A stretch of 64,000 nucleotides of DNA from Lathyrus oleraceus (lineage: Eukaryota > Streptophyta > Magnoliopsida > Fabales > Fabaceae): the NCBI RefSeq assembly GCF_024323335.1, contig NC_066581.1, positions 435,314,238 through 435,378,237 on the forward strand, read 5' to 3'. Shown one piece after another: positions 34,797-46,147 of the stretch (position 1 is its first letter; each line of letters opens with the position of its first letter). The notes under the pieces were generated by a model that was given only the letters and a program-made list of their open reading frames with translations, ran no database searches and was not told where the DNA came from. A program made the position numbers and the translations under genes.

Positions 34797-35093
34797 CGCA
34801 GCGGTACCTGTTATGCAAGATATGCAAATGAATATGTAAATGCAATGACATGTTTATCAATTCCAACGGGTATTCTACCCCCTTGATTCCAGTCTCACAT
34901 CAGGCAGAAAGCACAAGAAGATCGAGTTATGGATAAACTTCTGAGATCGAGATGCAATAAGGAAAACCATCATATAAATGGGTTCAAGAAGGGAAAGGCC
35001 CTAGCCAACAGTTCATCAAAAAAGGGTCTCCACAACAAGCCTGTGGATCATCACTACAATACAATAAGTAAAGAGAGGAACAAAAATCAGGAA
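34797..35093 (-). other. Spacer between ORF1 and gag, element 1
   Basis: About 300 bp without coding. Its gag-side end leads to a possible splice acceptor CTAGCAG (34771-34765) that lies within the upstream extension of gag. Nothing else is seen. Confidence 0.6.
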
Positions 35094-36944
35094 TCAGCCT
35101 CTTGTATACAACCCATAAGGACTGCTCCTCACTTCAGCCAGTAGTGTCACTGTGTCAGGATGATCTGGAGATTCTGTCAAACGCCGGATAAGCAGATTCC
35201 TCTTGTGAATAACTTCATCCATCTCGTTGATGTGATCTCTGTAGTAATTCCCATCATCTTCTCTGAATACCTGTTCAAGTCTGGATTTCTTCAAACCTGC
35301 CAGCACTTTGAGTTCCTCAATCTATCCTTGAGCTTTGTTGAGTTGATCTGTGATATAACCATTGGTTGAACGGGCGCACAGAAGCTCATTGTTCTTCTCC
35401 TTCAGCAAAATCTTCAACTTCTCCATCTGACCAGTCAATTCGGCCGCCATCTCCTCCTCCTTTACCTTCCTAGAAGCTGAAAATGTATCCCATTGCTCTT
35501 GCTAACCAACTAACTTACCATGAGCATCTGTTAACTGCTGTTTGACTCGCCTCAACTCAGAACTGGATGCTCCCAAGGCTTCGTCAGTTTTCCTGAAGAA
35601 GTCCACCTCCACAACTAATTTCTTCTCTACTTCCTCTTGCAATCTGACGACTTCCCCCTTCTGATATTCCGCCTCATGGAATTGACGCATATAGTCTTGC
35701 AGCTTCACACTTAACTCTGAGTTTTCAGTTTGAAGCTCCTTCATGGCATTCTTCAATTTGTCATACTCCTCTCGGCTCACCATGGTTGACTACTCATGAG
35801 TAGGTGGATACAGAGGTTCTTCAATAGGAAACGGCAGACCAAACTCTTCGACTCTTCCTTGAAGCCACTCTTCATACTGAGGGTAAGTTCTACAATCTCC
35901 TTTTCCAAGCACAGTTCTTCCTCTCTTGATCACCTTAAGCCAAGCCTCAGCTGCCTCACGGGATACAGTCAAATCAGATGAAGAATGGAAAAACAGAGAT
36001 TCTTCCACATCTTTTTCCAAAGGCAGAGTTCTTAAAGCATATCCAAATTGTTTGACTTCCAGAGAAGGATTGTAGTTGATACTTCCTCTTCTTCCTACCA
36101 ATGGTACATTCGGGAAACTCCCACAACTATGAATAATATCTGCCCAAAGCAAGCTCCGGTCTGACCACCAAGAAATATCTTTAGCTCTTATCCCCATCAG
36201 TCTCTTTGACCAACTCAACGAGTTCTTGACATCAACAAACGCTCCTGACTTGGGTAGGTGGGAACTGAACCACTTATAAAACAAAGGCGCGCAACAATTC
36301 ACCAATCCTCCCCTTCTATTCTCATTCCTGTGATGCACTGAATGAAAGAAATCTCCCAACAAGGTCGGCATCGGATTTCCCAACACGAAGAGGCGTATGG
36401 CGTTTACGTCCACAAATTTCGCCACATTAGGGAACAGGACAATCCCATACACACAAAGAGCCAACACAGCATTGAAACCCCTCTGGTCACCATCTTCAAG
36501 CTTCTTCTTTGCTTCTCCCAGTAAGAAACTCAAATGAAAACCACTAACTCCTCCCTTCTGACACATATTAGACTTCAAGACTGATTTCCCCAAATATGTG
36601 GCTGAAGCAACCATGCTGAGATCGGGCAGAAACTCGGAACTGTAGAATAGCAACTGCGGCTTGATAGGAACTCTGAGAAAACTAGCAACCTCCTCCAAAG
36701 TAGGGACCAAAATATAATCTGGGAACGTGAAACACCTCAATGGAGGGTCATAGAACTGCAACAATGTGAAGAGAGCATCATGTTGATCTTTGGAGAGAAC
36801 CGTAACGAAACTTAGAATCAAACCATAATCCTTCCGGAATTTTTCTAGATAATCCGGATCCATTAACTTCATCAGCTGCTGAATGGGATCCAAACAAATC
36901 ACAGGAAACTTGTAGGCGACATGTCTCTTTCTGCCAATATCCAT
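35094..36944 (-). pseudogene. Element 1 ORF1 protein (broken by three TAG codons)
   Basis: One frame of about 616 codons from ATG 36944 (MDIGRKRHVAYKF) to 35094, interrupted by TAG at 35792-35790, 35504-35502 and once more before 35306, with no frameshift. The N-terminal two thirds (LQFYDPPLRCFTFPDY ... LVPTLEEVASFLRVP ... FVDVNAIRLFVLGNPMPTLL) is the ORF1 domain seen also in elements 0 and 3. It recalls the plant mobile domain / DUF7745-type proteins, from memory. The C-terminal third is strongly coiled coil (heptad-rich, K/E-rich). Function in Ogre is unknown. It lies between leader and gag, which is an Ogre hallmark. Confidence 0.85.
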
Positions 36945-37818
36945 CTTAGGAGAACCAGAGAACCCTGACCGGAATCAAGAAGAAGATATAAACCCCTAGA
37001 AATAGATAAACATGTTTAAATGATATGAATGCAAAATGATGTGATGCAATGCAGTGACATGGGAATCAGGATTGCTGTATCTGCTTGAACAACTGTTGGG
37101 TCACACTGTCTGAAGAGAAAACCACTGAGGAATAATATAGGAGATCAAAGCTCTGCTCCAGAAAACCGGGTTGGTTGGAGGTTAAGGTTTCCTGAATTTA
37201 GCCCGCTCCTCACTGGTAGGTTCTAAGAACAGAAGTTTGTCAGTTTCTTGCCCTTCAGTCGAATAATACGTTTACCACTGAAGGTTTGGCATTATTACGA
37301 GACAAAAGACCTCCGCTGACTCCCCTCAACAAGACATCCTAAAGCAAGTTCCCAGCCTCGGGGTCCTCGGATTGAGCAGTGAGAATGCGCCCACCAGAGC
37401 TAACATAAACGTGTCTCGGAGGAGAGGCCTCGACTGAGTTCTCGAGAAATGGTCACCAGAGTCGACGATTTCTAAAGGAACATATTGTCGTTACGGAACA
37501 CCCATAGGACAAAATATATCCAAAAGAAACCTCGTCTGGAATGTGGGTCTCATGAACGACTTAACATAGCAACATGCCACGCAAGCCTCATGACTATCCA
37601 CTCTAAAACCTGTGTACGCTCAAGCCTGGGTAGTGGGCTTATCTCATAGAACATCCCACCCCAACAAACAAACAACCCAACAGAGCCAACAGACACAGCA
37701 ATGATAGGTACATAATGCAATAAGGTAAAGCAGGTAAATAAATAACTGTACAAAAGAATAAACACCCAACAAACAAGAAAACTACAAAAGCTAGGAGGGA
37801 CTCGCTTAGGGAAACCGG
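36945..37818 (-). other. 5' leader of element 1
   Basis: Non-coding stretch between PBS and ORF1. From 37198 to 37818 it matches the leader of element 2. A possible acceptor (CCGGTCAG, about 36975-36968) lies upstream of the ORF1 ATG. Short open frames are not conserved. Confidence 0.7.
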
Positions 37819-37837
37819 GTCCCCAGCAGAGTCGCCA
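37819..37837 (-). other. Primer-binding site of element 1
   Basis: TGGCGACTCTGCTGGGGAC on the minus strand, separated from the LTR end (37840) by two bases. Same as element 2. Confidence 0.9.
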
Positions 37838-37839
37838 GC

Positions 37840-40430
37840 TGTCGCAACCTAAAAAAGGGAATGCGAAAAAATAATCGGCGAAAAAAGAAATGACAGAAGA
37901 GTCGCCACCGTGCGTTATTTATCCCAAATGAGGGAAAGGAAACGCTCGAAGTAAACCTGGAAAAAGGAAAGGAAAAGACAAGGTCTCGCAACCAAATCTT
38001 GGGTTCGGGAGTCGATTATACGAAGGGAAGGTATTAGCACCCCTACGCATCCATAGTACTCTACGGGATCCACTCTTGTTGTTCTGGTCTAAAGGGTGTG
38101 GGTTTATCTAATGTACTATTTACTAAAAGAGGGGTCAAAAGAAAATGACTCGCACGGATGTTGCATCCACTGCATACGTATCTCATCTGAATATGAGAAT
38201 CAGAGTCTTCGTAGCTCGGCTACCTATGGGTTAAAGAGGAGTGTGCTCGCTAAGACATCGCATTTTATGCCTACGTATCTCATCTGGAATGAGAATCAGA
38301 GCAAGCCGTAGTTCGGCTAACTACGGGTTAAGGGTTGTGTTTTTTAGACGAATGACATCACTACGCAATCTACCGGATGCTCGACCTTTGGAGACTTACT
38401 CGCTTGTAGTAGAAGGAGTTAACGTGTTCTTAGGAGAAGAAAAATCAATGAGTTTGTTTGTGTTTTAGGAATGCTCATGCAAAAAAGGAAGTCCTAGACG
38501 AAGGAACCGTGCTACCTTAATTGACATGCCACCGAGAGACTATACAAAGCCTAGCAACCCTATGGGGAGACGACCACACCATACAAAACAAACATGCATA
38601 AAGTAAACACGCCGACGAGGGGGCTCAAACATATATGGGTAGGGCTTTAGTCAAGAGGGGTCCTATCAACCTCGACAAACAAGCCATGGAAGGGTAATCA
38701 ACCGGGCTCTTAACCACTGACATTGAACGTCAGGGTGAGCAGATCAAAAGGGTAATGAGGATAAGACCCCATAGCTCTTAACCCTGGACAGGGTGAGCTC
38801 ATGACAAAAAGTGGGGATTCAGGAAGATGGAACCCTCACCACTGACTGACCGGACAAAAGATCTTAGGCTTTTGTTCTGAAGCATCGACACGTAGTGTGA
38901 GCATAAAGAACGACACACTGAATAACGGGGGATTGACTACTAATCCCTTTTATCCGTCAATTTCCTCTTCGTGGAGGTCTTTAGCACGGGTGCCTCTTCT
39001 TGGAGGTCTTTAGGCACAAAAGTAAACAAACAAAAGAAAACATTGCCTCCTGTTGAGGTCTTCCAGCTAAGAAAGCGGTAAAATACGGGAAAGATGTAAA
39101 AGGGATCAAGAGATCTACCACACGGATAAAGATCCGAAGTAACAGCAACTAAAGAAATAGGAAACCCGAAGATCTCTCAGGCTAGCACCATCAAAGAAAA
39201 CAAGTCAGCAAAGCAATCAGAATAAATCTCCACAAATGGTATCCCACAAATAAAGTGAAATACCAAGCAAGTTATCTCTTCAAGATTCATGTGAGCCCTC
39301 ACAAAAAACTCAACAAACAAGTTAGAATAACAAGGCGGGATGCAATCAAGAGTTGCACAAAAGAAACATAACAACAACAGTGTCAGGTAAACAGTGCACG
39401 AATGCCATAAAAAACATGTCACAACAAAACACAAAATAGGTTAGAAAGCGAATAAAAACAAAAAACAGTTGTTGTCATCATCGCTACTGCTTCGCTTAGC
39501 GAAGGCTTAGCGAAGCTTCGCTACATGTTCGCTTAGCGAGGTGCTAGCGAATGCCTGCAGGTTCTGGATTCTCCATTGATAACAGTACGATTTCAGAAAC
39601 CCCAAACCCTATGGTATCCATCTCAGCAACAAAGTGATTAAACACTCAAGGCATTATTCTACACATTCATGCACATCTAAAACCACATGTGAAACCTAAC
39701 GATACCCACTCTTCCAAATTCACCCATGATGCCTCATACATTCAGAAATTTCAAATTGAAAGCATAAAGTAATGGAGATAGGGCAAACCTGATTGGAGAG
39801 ATCGAATGAAATTTGAATTGCCCGGTTGGGTTTGCAAAGCGATCTTAGGGTTTGTGTGAGAAGTGTGTGAGTCAGAGTGAAAAGTCTCAGAGTCCGGGTG
39901 AATTTTTCTCTTCAGTGTCTGGAGGCTACTCTAAATTCTGTTAGCTCTTCCCTAGGGTTTCTCCTCCCTCCCTTGTTCTACTGAAATTAGAATTTATAAC
40001 TTGATTTTCGTGGCTTTGTGGGCTCAAATGAGAGAGGTCCAAGTCCAAGATTTTCTGTTATATTTTTAAAACGCGTGGGCTTCGCCTAGCGAAGGATCTG
40101 CTCGCCTAGCGAGCATGACAGTTCAGACTCTGATGGCTCGCTAGGCGAACCATTCTGCTCGCATAGCGAGCATGACAGTTCAAGTCATCTTTCCAAATTT
40201 GTAACCTGTACGCTGGATCTTTGCTCCTTCAAGAGTAATATGTCGAATGATGAATAGGCCTCATTTGAACATGTTGGAAGTAACTCAAGTTATCCCCTAG
40301 CCGTTTTACCTTCAGTAGACCAACAGTTGACCAGAGGTAATTTAGATGAACTTTGCTGAAATGCAATATGAAATGTTAAATGACCTAAAAAATGAATGCA
40401 TGAATGAGGGGGAAAATTTGAGGTGCTACA
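37840..40430 (-). repeat. 5' LTR of element 1 (2591 bp)
   Basis: Partner of 506-3095. Minus-strand start TGTAGCACC at 40430, end GCGACA at 37840, then PBS. Small differences are scattered along it (for example in the first 200 bp beside the PBS I see about seven). Carries the palindromes near 39485-39545 and 40080-40170. Confidence 0.97.
39991..39998 (-). promoter_or_regulatory. TATA-like box in 5' LTR of element 1
   Basis: TATAAATT on the minus strand, 432 bp from the U3 start; preserved in the 3' LTR. Weaker than the boxes of elements 2 and 3. Confidence 0.5.
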
Positions 40431-40435
40431 AGTGG
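40431..40435. repeat. Target-site duplication AGTGG (right) of element 1
   Basis: Exact repeat of 501-505, directly outside the 5' LTR of element 1. Confidence 0.95.
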
Positions 40436-40712
40436 CATCCCCCACGGGAATCCAGCAGGCATAGTTGGACCAAATTAAGTAGCAGCAATAGGCACGGTTG
40501 AAGTAGCAACCTCTGAGATGACAGTCCTTTAAGGAGGAGGAGTTGCAGGAGTTGGAGAAGACTGATTTTGAGCAACTAGAACAGACTCCATCATAGCAGT
40601 CAGACGAGCAATCTCATCCTTCAATTCTTTGTTCTCTTATTCTAAGTGCTCCATAATTTTGGGATGATTGGCGGTTGATTGGCGCGAGTGTTGTATCGGT
40701 GAGTCAGCTTGG
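40431..40712 (-). pseudogene. gag: Element 0 gag, N-terminal part (broken)
   Basis: Minus-strand ATG at 40654 (MEHLE) aligns with MDHLEQEN of element 3. In-frame TAA codons follow at 40639-40637, 40531-40529 and 40477-40475. Upstream, HRYNTRANQ is recognisable but one frame off, so an indel separates it from the ATG. The gene continues at 505-1 after element 1. Element 1 entered at about codon 74. Confidence 0.8.
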
Positions 40713-41036
40713 CTGAAGCACAGAAGAATAACCGATAAGACATCTGGCAGAAGAAAACTTGTTATGCAAATTATGCATGAAAATGCAATGTTTTGTTTAT
40801 TTTTATTTTCAAGGAACATACTATTTTATTTTCAAATATATATTAACAATAGTAACAAATTGATTGACCATAAAATCTCTTTTATTCATATAATTTTGGA
40901 AGGATTACACTGAGTACAATTTCAGAAACCAAAATATAAATACAAAAGAAAAGGAAACTAATCATCCTAAGGATCCCCTAACAACAGTGTTGGATGATCT
41001 GGCTGTAGGCGAGTACTTCCTTCGGATGCATCGAAT
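40713..41036 (-). other. Spacer between ORF1 and gag, element 0
   Basis: No coding sequence. A possible splice acceptor GCTTCAG (minus strand, ending at 40713) stands just before the HRYNTRANQ stretch. Otherwise A/T-rich with nothing recognisable. Confidence 0.6.
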
Positions 41037-42473
41037 CTATGAGTCAAAAGATATCTTCATCTGAGTCTTCTCAAGGACAAGCTGATCAACAATATTCTTC
41101 AAAACACCGGAAGGATGAGGCATACTAGAGGAAGATGGACCCTCTGGCTCTCTCTGTCTCTTCACTGCTCGGTCTTCAAGAAGTTCAATAAGTGCGTCTT
41201 TATCCTTAGACTCAAGCTGCAACTCCTCATGCTTTCGGCTCAAAGCACGAAACCGCTCTTCCCACATATCCCTCTTTTGCTTCATCTTGGCGAGTGCATC
41301 TTCCAACTCCTCTATATCTTGGTTAGGAAGAGTTGATGGCGCATCCACAACCATAGACACAGGTCTCTCACAAGCATAAGGCATCTTTAATTCCAAAGCT
41401 CTCTTCTTCACCCAAGTAGTGTAAGCTTCCAAAGCTACACAGTTGCATGGACCAAGCTCAAATCTTCCTTTCCTATGCACATTATGCCAAGCATGCACCA
41501 TCTTCTGCTTCAAATGTTGGGTATCTTTACCCTCTTGATAGAAAAGACCTTCTAACTGAGTGTTATTAGGTTTGTCTCTGAAGGGGAACCCAAGTTGACG
41601 ACGAGCCAAAGCGGGATTGTAGTTAATTCCTTCTTGTGTACCAATGAGAGGCACGTTAGAGAATTCACCATAATTATCAATAATATCCAAGCTACTCAAT
41701 GAAGAATCATACCAAACAATATCATCATTAGTGAGGGACATAAGTCTCTGAGATCACCGTAGACGTTGTTTGTTCTCCACAAACGCATGTGTCCGAGGTA
41801 AGTGCGAAATAAACCAATTGTACAGAAGAGGAACAAAACACACAATACTTCCACCATCTTTAGAATTCCTTAGATGAAAAGAGAAATACATATCACCCAA
41901 CAGAGTAGGCATATGATTCCCAATTAAGAAAATTCTAATGGCGTTAACATCAACAAAATCGTCAATGTTAGGGAAAAAAGCCAAACCATAGATGAGTAAC
42001 ACAAAGATGGCTTCCAAAGCATTCACACTACCGGCTTGAGCAAAGGCAATAACTTTCCCAATAAGGAACTCAGAAATCAACCCAAATATTTCTCCTTTCT
42101 TCACCCAATGAGCCTCAATCTCAGACTTCTTTAGATGAAGAGCTTCAACTATGATGTGAGATCTGGGAATCTCCTCAAATCCACTAAAAGGCACTTTGTC
42201 AGAAACGGGTATTCCCAAGAGATGGGCATACTCCTCTAACATAGGCTTAAGCTGATAATCGGGAAAAGTGAAGCAACGGTAGAGAGGATCATAAAACTGA
42301 ACCAACACACTCAAGATTCCTTCAACCACATCAGCAGATAACATGGATAAAAGCTTCCCATGATGTTGCTTGAAGTCCAAGGGATCTAATACAAAGGATG
42401 ATAGCTTCCTTAGCTTTTTCAAATCGGGACATCTAAAATTGTACTTCTTAGTGTTCCTTTGTCCACAATCCAT
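41037..42473 (-). pseudogene. Element 0 ORF1 protein (one TGA)
   Basis: Frame from ATG 42473 (MDCGQRNTKKYNF) to 41037, about 478 codons, with a single in-frame TGA at 41756-41754 where element 3 has tryptophan TGG. It aligns along its length with ORF1 of element 3 (VQFYDPLYRCFTFPDY; EEYAHLLGIPV; FVDVNAIRIFLIGNHMPTLLGDMY; IGTQEGINYNPALARRQLG). The C-terminal part is coiled-coil-like (KMKQKRDMWEERF ... DALIELLED). The ATG is directly preceded by TTTCAG-AC, a splice-acceptor-like arrangement also seen in element 3. It is the least damaged part of element 0. The biochemical role is unknown. Confidence 0.85.
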
Positions 42474-43166
42474 GGTCTGAAAGTATTTGCAAATAAAACC
42501 TCAATTCCTTGAAGTTATTTTTCGTGTGGTGAATATTATCATGCGCATGAATGCATGAATACAACAATCACAAAAAAGGGATCACACATAAGGCAAACAA
42601 ACAAAGGTCAATGGATGAATCAAGTCATTGTCAAGATCAATAATCCATTTTGGTGGATTATGGTTTTCACCTTATCAACACCCAAATTCCATTGATATTG
42701 ATAAGACTTGATTGTATCAACCAAGAATCCAAGGTAGATTGTGAGTCACGAGCATGGAGTCGGGTTGAGAACCATCCCAATGGAGTGTATTAAGGATAAA
42801 ACTTTTAGATCATGTTCTAAAAAGTTCCCAGAGTCTTAATTCCATCTATCGGATATTATAGGTTAGGATGACTGACTCATCAACCCATAATATTCTCAAG
42901 AGAAACTCATCTGAGTGTAGTATCGCGTAATAACTGTTATCAAGTCTACACTTGAACAATCTCCGCACTACGTCCTAAATAGGCCAAGTTATGTTAAATT
43001 TTCTACGGTCCTCAGCTTCTTGGACCCCAAATCAGAGAAAGTAATGCCTAACCACAAATAACTTGTGTGACAGCAATAACTCCAAAAGGGTCTCCACTGA
43101 GTAGATGGGTCTCAAGCCAACTTGTTAATGACTACTCCACATAAGTCGAACATGACTATACCATCC
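42474..43166 (-). other. 5' leader of element 0, cut by element 3
   Basis: Non-coding. On the minus strand it is homologous to the leader of element 3 (48230-48800): both hold ACGCGATACTACACTC and a run describing TTGAGAATAT and CTCGTGACT. Element 3 entered at 43166/43167. The PBS and 5' LTR of element 0 should therefore lie beyond the right end of the window. Confidence 0.8.
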
Positions 43167-44685
43167 TGTAAGACCCTAATTTTGGCCCTAAGATCCCTCA
43201 TGGTATCATAACATGGCATTTGCATAGCCTCAAGGATCATAAGCATCTTGGTTCCCTTTGCCTTTAGGTTGGGACATCTTGTGAGTGGTTTGATATCACC
43301 AAGCATGCTTGAATTATATATTATTGCTTTTCTCATTTTATTATTAACTCAAAAGCACAAAAATATGTCACTAACATCTCTTGGTTGTAGCTTGAGCAGT
43401 CATAAGGTCTAAAGGCTTCTAGGAGATCCTATGTGCAATGATATGGGCAAGAGAAGATGAAATCAAGCATGGTAATGGTTCCCAAAGCTCTCATCCATCA
43501 AATATGCATCCCAAGTATCTCAATTCATCATTTTGATCAAATCAAATCAAAGGGTTTGAGGTTTGTTTCCCAAGGAAACCCTAATTCATCTGTTCATCAA
43601 CTGTGCCTTGCTCATGAAGCAACCTCAACACATGGTCAAAAACAATCAATGGAAGTTCTTTAATTAATCATTTCATGCATATTTGAACTCATTTGAGTGT
43701 ACTCAATCATCCATTCATCAAGATATGAGGTGTGGACTTGAGAAGTTGATCAGTCAAATTATCTGACTATTTTGAAATGCACTGTGACCTAAATTTTCAT
43801 GTGTTGGTCAAATGGAGATGATCCCAAGAGAAACAACTTTCTTAAGGACAATATTAACAACTTTCATGTTCAACAAAATTTGATTTGAAGCTTGGAAGGT
43901 CATCATCCATTCCAAGACATTATAGGTCATTTTGACTGAAATCCTAATTTTAGGTCAAACTTTCCAAGAACATAACTCATTCATTTTTCATGATTTTGAG
44001 GTGAGACTTAATTAATTGGAAATATTAATGTGTATACTTCAAATGTTATGTTGAGAAAAATTGCAAAATCTCAAAATAAATACATGTGATAATGCAAAAC
44101 ATTATAGGTCACTTTGGGCCAAATGCATTGAAATGTGAAAAAGTCCAACTTCAAGTGCCCATAACTTCTTCATAAAAAATCCAAATGATGCAAACTTTAA
44201 GTCCAAATTGATTGTCTTGAAGAGATATACAACTTTCATGTTGAAGATTTTATCATTTGGAGCTTGCATTATTGAGACAGAGGGGCTTGAACATTGGCCA
44301 AATTTGGAAATTTCACATATGCATGTTTTGCACCCTACACTTCAAGCTCAAATTTCATTAATTTCCAAGGCCCAATTGGAGTTTTGATCAACATAGCATT
44401 TGTTCCTTATGCAACAAGCTTTCCAACCATTACCCATAAGCCTATGTTTCAATTGTGGAAATATCATTTTTGAAGAGGAGAACTTTTTAGTGCATTTTGG
44501 GAAACTTGATTCAATTGCCATGCATGAGCTGATTACATCTATGTTGCACGTCCATTTCATTCATTTGTGATCTCAGCTTGCCAAATCAAGTGGAATTGGG
44601 CCCTTCATGCGCCTGTACAGGCCCATGCATGGAGGCCCTTTCCATTCATGCAAATTTGAAATCACACTTTCAGCATGGCTTTGGC

Positions 44686-44693
44686 TATAAATA
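44686..44693 (+). promoter_or_regulatory. TATA box in 5' LTR of element 3
   Basis: TATAAATA, 1519 bp from the LTR start. The matching 3' LTR box is at 1517 bp. A start site some 30 bases downstream would be near 44720. Confidence 0.65.
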
Positions 44694-46130
44694 CATGGCA
44701 TATGAGCTCTCATTCCTCAACCTAAAGGCGCCTAAACCTCTGCTAAACTCAAAACCCAACCCTCACCAAAGGAATTTTTCTCTTTCTTTCAAAAATTTCA
44801 GATCTGAAATTCAATTGCATTGATTGATTTTTAAGATCCATAGTTCCTAAACCTTCTTCATTTGATCCATAGAAGCTTTTGTTTGCAAAAGCACTCAAAG
44901 ATAGTGACTCAATTCTTCACAATTCAAAGGTTTTACTCAACTGCATTTTGCTTCGAAACAGCTTATATATTGCTCCATTTGCCTTGATTTTGTGTGATAT
45001 GAAGTCCTCTGCATAGAGGCATCATTATTGTGTTCTTAATTTTTGAAATCAAGCAAGTTCAGTTGAACACCACCAAAGTTCCATCTCTGATTTCTCTCTC
45101 AACAGGGGTCTAGAGTGGAATTGAGTGGCATAGGAGTGATGTACATCACTCCATCTTTCGAATGGTACCTGGATCGTGGCTTTTCATGCACATTTTTTCC
45201 TCTGTAATTTTGAACTCTCACCGGAGCTAGCCGGAGAAGACGGTGGCGCTGGCCACCATCCGTTTGCCAGATTAAGTCGTGGTCGTTGGATCATGCTTCC
45301 AGATCTAATCAGATCCATTGGATGTTATGACTTTCTTTTAATATCTATGTTTCTCATTGACTGAGGTTCAAGGTGCCCGCGCATGCCATTGCCATTGGAT
45401 CCTCCACGCCATTTAATGAAGTTCAATCCAACGCGTGTGGATTTTTGTTATTTCTGAATTAATCCATTTTATTTTCTAAATTCCATTTTATTTCTAAAAT
45501 TCATATCTCTTTCATTATTGGTCCAAAAATTATGGGACCAATTGCATTATTTCTCTTTTAATTTCTAGTTTCTAAAAATGATTTTTAATATTTTTTATTT
45601 TATCATTTGCTATTTTTTAGTAATTTTCTCTTTTTTGGTTACTTTTAATTCATTTTAAATAGTTTTTGATATTCAAAAAATACAAAAATATTTTCTCAAC
45701 CTCTTTGAATGATGATAGATCTATGAAAAATATTCTCATCAATTTATTAATTGATTTGAGATTTATTTGAGATTTTAGTTCAATTAAGTTATTTTTATGC
45801 TTTTTTTTAATTGATTTAAAATAGTTTCTAACTTTTAAAAATGCTGAAAAATTTTGTCAACTTTGTTTGACCTTGTTGAACTTGGGATAATTCACTTGGA
45901 CTTTTCAAAGTTGATTTGAAGTGAATTTGAAGTTTGACCTTTCTTGATTATTTTAATTCAAGTTTTATTTTAAATATTAAAAATGCCAAAAATGTTTTGT
46001 TTATTTCTTGACTCCTAATATTCATTTTGCTTCTGTTTTCTATTGTTTAACCTTGATCTTCCCTATCTTTGGTTACTATTTGTTGATTAGTACATTCTAT
46101 TTCATTTAATGCACTTTATTATTCTTCATC

Positions 46131-46147
46131 TTCTTCTTCTTCTTCTT
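46131..46147 (+). repeat. TTC microsatellite
   Basis: About five TTC units followed by T-rich sequence in the 5' LTR of element 3. A similar run, interrupted differently, is in the 3' LTR near 63630-63650. Confidence 0.7.

Larger units (their letters stand above)
506..40430 (-). mobile_element. Element 1: Ogre-type LTR retrotransposon, split by element 2
   Basis: A full-length element in minus orientation: 5' LTR 37840-40430, PBS 37819-37837, leader, ORF1 35094-36944, gag-pro 31370-34709, intron 31124-31369, pol 30679-31123 joined to 5403-8432, 3' region 3096-5402, polypurine tract 3096-3110 and 3' LTR 506-3095. The TSD AGTGG flanks it exactly. Without element 2 it is about 17.7 kb. The LTRs start TGTAGCACCTC and end GGTTGCGACA. 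ORF1 carries three TAG stops, gag-pro one TAA, two TAG and a frameshift, and pol two TAG. No copy-encoded product is expected to be complete. LTR copies differ by very roughly 2% where I compared them, so it is older than element 2. Confidence 0.95.
1..43166 (-). mobile_element. Element 0: oldest Ogre-like Ty3/gypsy retrotransposon, interrupted
   Basis: This is the outermost element. Only its gag (1-493 and 40431-40712), ORF1 (41037-42473) and part of its 5' leader (42474-43166) are visible. Its LTRs, PBS and pol lie outside the window or beyond element 3. The two gag halves become continuous when element 1 (506-40430) and one copy of its AGTGG target duplication are removed. Its ORF1 and leader are clearly homologous to those of element 3, so both belong to one Ogre family in opposite orientations. 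It has at least four stops in gag, one in ORF1 and a frame loss near the gag start, which makes it the most decayed copy here. Order, strand and homology are seen directly; the Ogre assignment rests on known family architecture. Confidence 0.85.

Noticed and set aside
43162..43166. CATCC as confirmed target duplication of element 3
   Set aside because: Only the left copy is in the window; without the right flank it stays a guess.
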